From the NCBI GenBank assembly GCA_002422505.1, contig DIVX01000021.1:1-29110 (forward strand): 29,110 bases of DNA, read 5' to 3'. The stretch is from Desulfovibrio sp. UBA6121 (GTDB taxonomy: Bacteria > Desulfobacterota > Desulfovibrionia > Desulfovibrionales > Desulfovibrionaceae). The notes under the pieces are model-generated. The model ran no database searches, was not told the origin of the DNA, and was given only the letters and a program-made list of their open reading frames with translations. Each line of letters starts with the position of its first letter. Within the stretch, counting starts at the first letter, position 1. A program made the position numbers and the translations under genes. Positions 22,797-29,110 of the stretch are shown piece by piece.

Positions 22797-23756
22797 ATGC
22801 CGATCGTTTATGTCCTCACTACCCTTTCCAGCAGCATTGTCCTCCCCGGCCTGTCACGGCGCACCGGGGAGCCGTGCCGCATCGTTTCGACCCGGCAGTT
22901 GATCCTCGCCTGCGACCATGCCGAGGCAATCAGCCTTGTTGGCTGCCTCGACCCTCGCGGCGAAGTCTTTCGCGTCGCAGTTCGCGACATCATCGCCGTC
23001 CAAAAGTGCCTGATCGCCCACGCAGAGGAACTACCCAGAGGCGGCAGGGTTATCCAAACCCTTGAGGCGCTTGCTCCGGCCGCGTTCCACTACGACGCTG
23101 GCGCAACGCCCTATGCCTACTGTTCCCTCGGCACGCAAGACTCGGTCGAACTCATTGGCGCCTGGCCGTCACAGCACGGCGACATCACAGCGCAGATGCT
23201 GCCCGTGTGCGGCCTCTTGATTCCAGTGACAGACTCAATCATACCGCCGTTCCGGCAGATTGGGCACCTCTGGCCACATGGCGACTTCGCCAGGCCTTCC
23301 GGCTCAGAAATTGTATCTTTTATCAGGGCGCCGGGCGTGATGTTCGCAGCCCGATACCCGCTTGAACTGGCGGCGAGGGTCATTGTGCGTAACGTGCAAA
23401 CATGGGGAGAGACGTGGGCGCCGGGCGAAATTTCGGAAGAGGCAAAAAAGGTTGCCGCAGACATCGTGCGGCAGTGCAAGCCGCGCCGACACACCCCCCT
23501 GACGCATGACATGCTGCGCAGCGCCCTTGAGCAGCCGCCGCTGGAGGACATTGGGGATTTGCGGCATGACTATGCGCCGACCTCCCGCGCTGCGCGCATG
23601 ATTTGGCACAACGGTCGAACGCGTTCGGGCGTATGTCTTTCGGCCGATAATTGGGCGGTGAACAAGCTCTTCATCACTTCAGACGAGACGTTGGACCAAA
23701 AAAGACAGAGGAGGCTCAAGCTGATCGGCGAAGGGATCACATCTGGAGAACTCTAG
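22797..23756 (+). CDS. Unknown protein, paralogue B of a divergent pair
   Basis: A 319-residue protein with an AAGGAG site before the ATG. It shares its whole plan with the 300-residue product at 20593-21495 (shared blocks listed there), including a conserved Arg-Thr-Gly-x-Pro-Cys near residue 25 and GHLW(P/S)(H/N)G.FAR at mid-length. Late residues diverge. No signal peptide, membrane helix or recognised motif. The two genes point away from each other with about 1.3 kb between. They may be a two-subunit or variant pair kept together, or products of an old inverted duplication. Function unknown. A hairpin at 23781-23812 follows. Confidence 0.82.
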   Translation: MPIVYVLTTLSSSIVLPGLSRRTGEPCRIVSTRQLILACDHAEAISLVGCLDPRGEVFRVAVRDIIAVQKCLIAHAEELPRGGRVIQTLEALAPAAFHYDAGATPYAYCSLGTQDSVELIGAWPSQHGDITAQMLPVCGLLIPVTDSIIPPFRQIGHLWPHGDFARPSGSEIVSFIRAPGVMFAARYPLELAARVIVRNVQTWGETWAPGEISEEAKKVAADIVRQCKPRRHTPLTHDMLRSALEQPPLEDIGDLRHDYAPTSRAARMIWHNGRTRSGVCLSADNWAVNKLFITSDETLDQKRQRRLKLIGEGITSGEL

Positions 23757-23780
23757 ATTTATCCGACTTGACAATGAGAC

Positions 23781-23812
23781 GTGGGCGAGAGGGCTCCATC
23801 CCTTTCGCCCAC
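23781..23812 (+). terminator. Hairpin after paralogue B
   Basis: GTGGGCGAGAGGG pairs with CCCTTTCGCCCAC (13 bp, one G-U) with loop CTCCAT, 25 bases past the stop. No T-run follows, so it is terminator-like only. Confidence 0.5.
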
Positions 23813-23874
23813 GAGGGGCCGGAAGATTTGCTCTCCGAGTCAAGAGATGCCCGCGTCAGTTCGTCAGCCAGCCG

Positions 23875-25587
23875 CTACTCCTCCTCGTCCTCTTCGGCTC
23901 CGAGCTGCATAGTTGCGCGACCGACGTAGGTCCGAGCCGTCAGTGTGCCCTTGGCGCCGATACGCTTGTTCTTCTCGATGCGCGTCCATTCCCGGTTCAC
24001 GAGCTCATACGCCGTGCCCGCGCGCGTCTTGATGCGGATCAGGTGGTCCTCATGGAACGCCACGTCCTCGATAACCGCACGCATCTGGTTCGCGATGCGC
24101 AAGCGGCGGGAGTAGATGGCTTCGTCGGACATGTCGATGTTCTCTGGTAGCTGCTCGCTATAGGCTTCTTCGACAAGGCGGAACAGGACCGCGGACTGCG
24201 CGGCCTCGCGGGCTTCAGCCGCGCCTGCACGCGCTGCGGAAAGCTGCTTTTCAATCAAGGTACGCCTCGTGTTGGTCTTCTCCAGCTTGCTGATAAGTTC
24301 AGGCATGTTCGAGAGATTCTGATTCTCCATAGCATCGAGATAGCGCGAGAGGATCGCCTTTTCTCTGGTCAGCTGCGCGTCCAGGTCCTGCACACGCTCC
24401 AGATGCTGCTTCTGCCGCTCGTCATGCACTCCGGCGGCTTCGACGATGTCGATGTCGGACATGACGCCAGACAGGATGAAGTTCTCCATGTGCAGGTAGC
24501 TGTAGTACTGCTTGTTCCTGCACCCGCCCTTTTTGAGCGAACTTGAGCAAGCCAAGTAGATAGCCCAAGGGCGCAGGCCATTTTTTCGGGTAGAGTCTTT
24601 AGTGTGGCTGAGATACCGCATCCGGGCACCGCAAACTGCACAGCGAGTCATGCCCTGAAAAAGGTTTGAGTATTTCTTGCCCTTCCGCCCCGCATGGTTT
24701 TCTCGCCGAAGCCGAGTCTTGTCTTGGATCAGTTTGAACGTGTCTTTGTCGATGATCTCTGGGTAGTAATTTTCAATGATACCGGCTGAAGTCCTTTTGC
24801 CACTGACGGTCACCTCCGGGTGATATTCGCCAATTACCGCATGGTTATGCAGCAGCTTGAAGATGTAGCTCTGGTGCCATACCGGCTTGCGCTTGTTCCA
24901 TGCCGGGACGCCTTGTTCCGCCAGCATGTCAGCGATCTTTCCCTGCCCCTTGCCTTCGGAGTACCAGTCGAAAATCCGTTTGACGATCTCGACCCGCTCG
25001 GGAATCAGCTTTAACTTGCCGCCTTTCAACTTCATCCAATTTGGACATTGCTTGCTGACGGGTTTTCCACCTTTCGCCTTCGAATGCTTGGTTTTCCAAT
25101 TTTCAATGGATCGTGTAGACTTCATTGCGCTTTCTTTGTTCGAACGCGACATGTCATTGAGCAGCTGAAGAAAGTCATCGAAGTTGATCTGGCTGAAGAT
25201 TTTTTCTTCTGAGATGATGCCGAGCAAAAGCCCATAGTCGAAGATGTTGAGCAGAAGACGAACTGCTGGTTGCAGCTCATCTCGCGACAGCCTGTCAACG
25301 GACTCCACGATCAAGAGCGTTCCATCCGCAAACGCGCCTTTCTGCGCCATTTTGAGGAACTCGGCCAATTCGCCTTGTAAGGAGTTGGTGCTGCGGAACG
25401 CGGATTTGCCGATGTCCTGCACGTAGTCGACGATCTCATACCCGTGCTGCGCGGCGAACTGCTGCGCAGTATCGCGCTGCCGACGTTGCCCGTCGCCGGC
25501 GGCTTGCGCTTGTGAGGAGAGGCGGATGTATGCATACGCCTTGGCCATGGGCCGAGGGTCTGGTGCGGGCGCGGTGGGTTTCTTCAT
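23875..25587 (-). CDS. Large serine recombinase (integrase)
   Basis: Site-specific recombinase of about 570 residues that likely integrates and excises this element. The catalytic domain starts AKAYAYIRLSSQAQAAGDGQ with nucleophile Ser in RLSS, followed by LLIVESVDRLSRD (conserved Arg region). A recombinase domain follows (IPERVEIVKRIFDWYSEGKG, then WHQSYIFKLLHNHAVIGEY), then a zinc ribbon (RCAVCGARM with a later LACSSSL..GGC). A coiled-coil region (about 380-450) precedes the end, as in LSRs. The C-terminus is very acidic (GAEEDEEE). Starts at 25596, 25587 or 25548 are possible. I chose 25587 because a TATAAT box ends 7 bases before it, which fits leaderless translation. Attachment sites were not identified. 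Confidence 0.93.
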   Translation of the reverse strand: MKKPTAPAPDPRPMAKAYAYIRLSSQAQAAGDGQRRQRDTAQQFAAQHGYEIVDYVQDIGKSAFRSTNSLQGELAEFLKMAQKGAFADGTLLIVESVDRLSRDELQPAVRLLLNIFDYGLLLGIISEEKIFSQINFDDFLQLLNDMSRSNKESAMKSTRSIENWKTKHSKAKGGKPVSKQCPNWMKLKGGKLKLIPERVEIVKRIFDWYSEGKGQGKIADMLAEQGVPAWNKRKPVWHQSYIFKLLHNHAVIGEYHPEVTVSGKRTSAGIIENYYPEIIDKDTFKLIQDKTRLRRENHAGRKGKKYSNLFQGMTRCAVCGARMRYLSHTKDSTRKNGLRPWAIYLACSSSLKKGGCRNKQYYSYLHMENFILSGVMSDIDIVEAAGVHDERQKQHLERVQDLDAQLTREKAILSRYLDAMENQNLSNMPELISKLEKTNTRRTLIEKQLSAARAGAAEAREAAQSAVLFRLVEEAYSEQLPENIDMSDEAIYSRRLRIANQMRAVIEDVAFHEDHLIRIKTRAGTAYELVNREWTRIEKNKRIGAKGTLTARTYVGRATMQLGAEEDEEE

Positions 25588-25594
25588 GCTGCGC

Positions 25595-25600
25595 ATTATA
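25595..25600 (-). promoter_or_regulatory. -10 box of the recombinase gene
   Basis: TATAAT on the minus strand ends 7 bases before the ATG at 25587, placing the likely transcription start on or next to the start codon. No good -35 hexamer is seen, so an activator may be needed. Confidence 0.45.
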
Positions 25601-25731
25601 GCGCCTGACGCGGCGGGTAGCCAGGAATATTTTTAGGGTGCCAAAATAGAAACGGTTAAACGGCAAGATGAATTATTTCATACTGTTGGTTGCACATCAA
25701 GATATTAATTTAATACATCCTCAGATCCCCG

Positions 25732-25816
25732 CCAGAGGGCCGTGGCCCTCTGGACACCCTGTGGCGGCGGGTTCTTCGGTCTGCAAAGCCAGACCGAAGA
25801 ACCCGCCGCAAGTTTT
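25732..25816 (+). terminator. Double hairpin with T-run
   Basis: Two hairpins in tandem: CCAGAGGGCC-GT-GGCCCTCTGG (25732-25753), then a perfect 20-bp stem (25764-25783 with 25790-25809, loop CAAAGC) followed by AAGTTTTT. It is a strong plus-strand terminator, yet no plus-strand gene ends within 1.9 kb upstream. It was probably separated from its gene by the insertion to the left. Confidence 0.8.
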
Positions 25817-25839
25817 TGGCCAGGCTGGGCCGGGCGCTT

Positions 25840-25966
25840 GGGCCAGAGGGGTGGGAAGAGAGCGGGGGGAGGGCGCTTGGGCAATGGGGAAAGAGGGCCG
25901 AGGGGAGAAGAGGGCGGCGAAAGCGATGCTGGGAAGGCCGGCGGAATAAGAGTCGGGCAGCCACGG
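25840..25966 (+). repeat. G-rich inverted repeat, left copy
   Basis: About 125 bases (GGGCCAGAGGGGTGGGAAGA at its start, AGTCGGGC at its end) reappear in inverted orientation at 28957-29110. The match is near-perfect at the outer end and imperfect inside. Confidence 0.85.
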
Positions 25967-26317
25967 CGCAGGCTTGCGAAAGGTGCTGCGCTTTGGGCCA
26001 GCGCGCCAGGAATTCCCGGACTCTTGGCAAAGCCTTGCGCTTGTCGTAGGGGTGGGCTGAACTCGCTTCTGAAATTCGGAGTCGTTGAGATTTTCCAAAG
26101 GAGCCCGCCGATGCCCCGCCCCGTCCTCCGTTTCGCGTCCCGTCACGCATTGCGTCGAGTGCCCCTCGCCACTGTGTCTAAAATGCCCGCGCCGGGCACA
26201 ACGCGTTGCGTCGTTTGGAGCGAAGTTGGGCGCAATGACAGGAGAACCGTTGGCCTCACGGCCGGGCGATGCGCCCGGTTCATGCGCTGAAACCTGCACC
26301 GCGCGCACGGAGGCCCC
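25967..26317. other. Upstream region of the response regulator
   Basis: 351 bases without a supported gene. A short hairpin (CCGGGC..GCCCGG near 26262-26278) lies ahead of the gene. GGAGG 6 bases before the ATG at 26318 is the ribosome site. No clear sigma70 promoter was seen. Confidence 0.4.
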
Positions 26318-27451
26318 ATGAGCGAGAAGATACTTTTTGTGGATGACGAAGCGCCCCTTTTGGACAGCTTCCGCCACATGCTGCACCGGCGCTTTGACGT
26401 GTACACCGCCCTTGGCCCGGTGCAGGGGCTCAAGATCCTGCAAGGCCCGGAAACTTTCGCCGTGGTGGTCTCGGACCTCAAAATGCCGAGCATGGACGGC
26501 ATCACTTTTCTTGGCCGCGTGCGCGAGCTTTCCCCCGACACCATCCGCATGATGCTTACCGGCTTCGCCGACGTGCAGGTGGCCATGAGCGCCGTGAACG
26601 AGGGCCAGGTGTTCCGCTTTCTCACCAAGCCCTGCTCCCGCGAGACCATGACCATGGCCCTGGAGGCCGGGCTGGAGCAGTACCAGCTGGTGATGGCCGA
26701 ACGCGAACTGCTGCGCGGCACCCTGCGTGGCAGCGTGCAGGTGCTTACCGAGGCCCTGAGCCTGGCCAACCCGGAGGCCTATGGCCGCGCCGGGCGCATC
26801 AAGACCCTTGTCCACAGCATCGCCAAAACGGCGGCCATTCCCATCACCTGGGAGCTCGACCTGGCCGCCATGCTTTCGCACATCGGTTGCATGGCCCTGC
26901 CGCGCGCCGTGCTGCACAAAATCGCCTCCGGCCAGGCCTTGACCCCGGAGGAACAGCGCCTCTACGACAGCCACCCCACGGTGGGCGCGGGACTTCTACA
27001 GCACATCCCCCGCCTGGAGCAGGTGGCGGAGGTCATAGGCCGCCAGCACGAACGCCACGACGCCAGCCCCTGCCCAGAAAAGCTGCGCGTGGCCCGGCTG
27101 CTCAAAATCGCCACGGATTACGATATGCTGGAAGGGCGCGGCATGGCCCCGGAGGAGATTCTGGAGCGCCTGCGCCAGGATACCGGCGCCTACGAGCCCA
27201 CCCTGCTGCAGGCGCTGGGCCAGGCGCTGGGCCAAGACCCCGGCTACGCCCTGCGCCGGGTGGGCATTGCCGATCTGGCCGAAGGCATGGTGCTGGAGGA
27301 AGGCATCATGTCCGAGCAGGGGCTGCTGCTCCTGGCCCAAGGCACGGAGGTGACGGCCGAGGCCATCCAGCGGATGCTCAAGGCCGCGCAGTCGTTCCAG
27401 GTGGTGGAGCCCTTCGCCGTGCGCGTGCCCTGCCCGCCGGGGGGCTGCTAG
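26318..27451 (+). CDS. Response regulator with degenerate HD-GYP output domain
   Basis: A 377-residue cytoplasmic regulator. The receiver domain (4-120) is complete: ILFVDDEAPLL (acidic pocket), VVSDLKMPSMDG with phospho-acceptor Asp53, MLTGFAD and FLTKP with the conserved Lys. The output part (about 140-290) follows HD-GYP order but has lost the catalytic residues. LSHIGCMALP replaces LHDIGKIGIP, QHERHDASP replaces HHERWDGSGYP and no GYP loop is left, although LTPEEQRLYDSHPTVGAGLL is well preserved. It is therefore unlikely to hydrolyse cyclic-di-GMP and may act as a binding or adaptor domain. No partner kinase gene is adjacent. It is convergent with the transporter gene; their stop codons are one base apart. 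Confidence 0.88.
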   Translation: MSEKILFVDDEAPLLDSFRHMLHRRFDVYTALGPVQGLKILQGPETFAVVVSDLKMPSMDGITFLGRVRELSPDTIRMMLTGFADVQVAMSAVNEGQVFRFLTKPCSRETMTMALEAGLEQYQLVMAERELLRGTLRGSVQVLTEALSLANPEAYGRAGRIKTLVHSIAKTAAIPITWELDLAAMLSHIGCMALPRAVLHKIASGQALTPEEQRLYDSHPTVGAGLLQHIPRLEQVAEVIGRQHERHDASPCPEKLRVARLLKIATDYDMLEGRGMAPEEILERLRQDTGAYEPTLLQALGQALGQDPGYALRRVGIADLAEGMVLEEGIMSEQGLLLLAQGTEVTAEAIQRMLKAAQSFQVVEPFAVRVPCPPGGC

Positions 27452-27452
27452 T

Positions 27453-28745
27453 TCAGCGCTCCCGCGTTACCCGCAGAATGCACCAGCCGCCCAGGGCCAT
27501 GGTGGCGGCGATGAACAGAAAACCCCAGCGGTGGCTGCCCGTGGCGTCGCGCACCAGGCCCACCAGGGTGGGCCCCACAAAGCCGCCCGCGTTGCCGATG
27601 GAATTGATGAGCGCCACACCGCCCGCCGCCGCAGCGCCGGTCAAGAAGCCCGTGGGAATGGTCCAAAAGGGGCCAAGCATGCCCCACAGGCCCACGGTGG
27701 ACACGGTGAAGCAGCCCAGGCTCCACCAGGGGCCAAGGTCTTCACCCAGCCACTGGCCCAGAGGCGCAACGCTGAGCAAAAAGCCCGCCGCGCTGACGAA
27801 CAGCGGCCCGGCCGTGTGCCAGCGCCGCTCCCCGGTCCTGTCGGAATGCCCGCCCACAAGCACCATGCCCAGCACCCCGCCCAAATAGGGAATGGCCGAC
27901 AAGAGTCCCACATGCATGGGCCCGGCCCCAGGCCCCAGAATTTCCCCAATAATGGTCGGCATCCACATGACCAGGCCGTACATGCCCACGCACAGGGCGA
28001 AATAGGCCACGGAAAGCGTCCACACCCGGCCATCGCGCAGCAACGCCCCAAGCACGGCCCGCAACGAGCCGCGCTCCTGCTTCGGCTCCTGCCCCAGTTC
28101 CCCGGCCAGGGCCTCGCGCTCTTCCTGCGCCAGCCAGGGCGCATCGGCAGGGGCATTGGGCAAAAGGCGCAGCACGGAAAAGCCCAGCAGCACTGCGGGC
28201 AGGCCCTCCAGCACAAACATCCAGCGCCAGCCCTCCAGGCCCCATGCGCCATGCATGCCCAAAAGCAGGCCCGAAAGCGGCGCGCCCACAATGCCCGCCA
28301 CCGGCGTTGCGGCCATGAACAGCGCCACGGCGTGCGCCTGGCGCTTGGCCGGGTACCACAGGGTCAAATAATATATGATGCCCGGCAGAAAACCGGCCTC
28401 GGCCACGCCCAGCAGGAAGCGTAGCGCGTAAAACGACCACGCCGTATGCACCAGCGCCATGAAGCAGGCCATTATCCCCCAGGTGACCATGATGCGGGCG
28501 ATCCATAGCCGCGCGCCCACCCGGCGCAGAATCAGGTTGCTGGGCACCTCGCACAGCACATAGCCCGCGAAAAACATGCCCGCGCCCAGGCCGAACACCG
28601 AACTGGTGAAGCCCAGGGACTGCGACAGCCCATGCGCCGCGAACGACACGTTCACGCGGTCCAGATAGGCCACGACATACAACAGGAACAGGTACGGCAG
28701 CAGGCGCAGATCGATCTTGCGCGCAAGGGCGGGTGAAATGCTCAT
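27453..28745 (-). CDS. MFS transporter, anion:cation symporter (ACS) family
   Basis: Inner-membrane symporter of about 430 residues with 12 predicted helices, of the family that imports organic anions such as sugar acids or phthalate-like compounds. Family signatures: LPYLFLLYVVAYLDRVNVSF in the first helix, GYVLCEVPSNLILRRVGARLWIARIMVTWGI, RFLLGVAEAGFLPGIIYYLTLWYP and GWRWMFVLEGLPAVLLG. The second half has GGHSDRTGERRWH after helix 8 and NSIGNAGGFVGPTLVG near the end. The frame is open upstream to 28853, but the Met at 28745 starts just before SPALARKIDLRLLPY as in relatives. Substrate cannot be read from the sequence. It lies tail-to-tail with the response regulator. Confidence 0.93.
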   Translation of the reverse strand: MSISPALARKIDLRLLPYLFLLYVVAYLDRVNVSFAAHGLSQSLGFTSSVFGLGAGMFFAGYVLCEVPSNLILRRVGARLWIARIMVTWGIMACFMALVHTAWSFYALRFLLGVAEAGFLPGIIYYLTLWYPAKRQAHAVALFMAATPVAGIVGAPLSGLLLGMHGAWGLEGWRWMFVLEGLPAVLLGFSVLRLLPNAPADAPWLAQEEREALAGELGQEPKQERGSLRAVLGALLRDGRVWTLSVAYFALCVGMYGLVMWMPTIIGEILGPGAGPMHVGLLSAIPYLGGVLGMVLVGGHSDRTGERRWHTAGPLFVSAAGFLLSVAPLGQWLGEDLGPWWSLGCFTVSTVGLWGMLGPFWTIPTGFLTGAAAAGGVALINSIGNAGGFVGPTLVGLVRDATGSHRWGFLFIAATMALGGWCILRVTRER

Positions 28746-28956
28746 GCCGGGCCTGTACCCCAGCCGGGGCGCATCTGCAATACGCGAAAGAAAGCCAAAG
28801 CGCGCCGCCCTTGGACCGACGCGAGGGGCCTCGGGGCCTTTCGGATTCCCCACCGCTTGTTTGCAGACGCGCGCGAACTTCCCCCCGCTTTCCTACAGCG
28901 GCATTCCGGCCCAACCCCGTTACCACCATCAGTTACAGCAAAAATAACGCCGCTTT

Positions 28957-29110
28957 GGCCCGACTCCTATTCCGCCTGCCCTCCCCCCCGCATCGCTTTC
29001 GCCACCCTCTTCTCCCCTCCGCCCCCATTCGATCAAGTGCTCTCCCCTCCGCCCTCTTCCCCCATTCGCCCAAGCGCCCTCCCCCCGCTCTCTTCCCACC
29101 CCTCTGGCCC
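28957..29110 (-). repeat. G-rich inverted repeat, right copy
   Basis: Reverse complement of the repeat at 25840-25966, about 155 bases here because an inner GAATGGGGG..GGAGGGGAG module is duplicated. It runs off the window edge, so its full length is unknown. Between it and the transporter (28746-28956) I see no gene. Confidence 0.85.

Noticed and set aside
22297..22902. Long plus-strand frame over the tandem repeats (GRKET repeats)
   Set aside because: It follows from the 15-base unit, overlaps the start of the gene at 22797, lacks a ribosome site and has unnatural composition.
25600..25730. Attachment site of the serine recombinase
   Set aside because: The AT-rich stretch is the right place, but I found no matching core sequence at the left side by eye.
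25721..26974. Long minus-strand frame over the repeat and response regulator
   Set aside because: Antisense shadow of the regulator plus G-rich repeat; repetitive and without a valid start.

Overview
The window is GC-rich, with high-GC codon use, strong Shine-Dalgarno sites and many GC hairpins. Gene families and architecture (RND efflux, HD-GYP proteins, TetR of the CecR type, many two-component proteins) suggest a member of the Desulfovibrionales or a relative. This is an inference from gene style; no rRNA or marker gene is present.

Positions 1-5939 (+ strand) are an efflux and stress block: the C-terminal third of an AcrB/HAE1 RND pump, a tandem universal stress protein, a CecR-like TetR regulator, a membrane-fusion lipoprotein with a long Ala/Lys/Pro tail, and an OprM/NodT outer-membrane factor. 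No pump gene lies between the last two, only a 9-bp hairpin. Positions 5949-9494 (- strand) hold a lipoprotein alpha/beta hydrolase followed by a rare fusion: a TetR DNA-binding protein joined to a PAS and complete histidine kinase. Its former receiver domain survives downstream as a pseudogene (one stop, two frameshifts). Positions 9700-15200 (+) carry a small Cys-motif protein behind a promoter with an overlapping dyad, an HD-GYP phosphodiesterase, another TetR, debris of a second HD-GYP gene, a sugar-nucleotide epimerase with a read-through tail, and a frameshifted accessory gene.

Positions about 15000-25600 are an accessory element, probably integrated by the large serine recombinase at its right end. 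Its centrepiece is at 18309-19186 (+): a group II intron-like RNA whose catalytic domain V and VI lie BEFORE a GTGCG domain I start, i.e. a circularly permuted (CP) group II ribozyme ending in a terminator. Transcribed divergently from it is a tight five-gene operon (17780 to 15489, - strand). Its second gene looks like a group II maturase (thumb/X domain) with a ruined reverse-transcriptase YxDD motif (YALG). I read these two together as the most interesting system here: a permuted ribozyme with a possible trans-acting, RT-dead maturase. The rest of the element has two divergent paralogues of unknown function, an acidic one-pass membrane protein, a coupled pair of tiny genes, tandem 15-bp repeats and many hairpins.

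Positions 25700-29110 look like host chromosome again: a response regulator with a degenerate HD-GYP output domain and a convergent ACS-type MFS transporter, bracketed by inverted copies of a 125-155 bp G-rich repeat. All function calls rest on reading motifs by eye; no database search was run.
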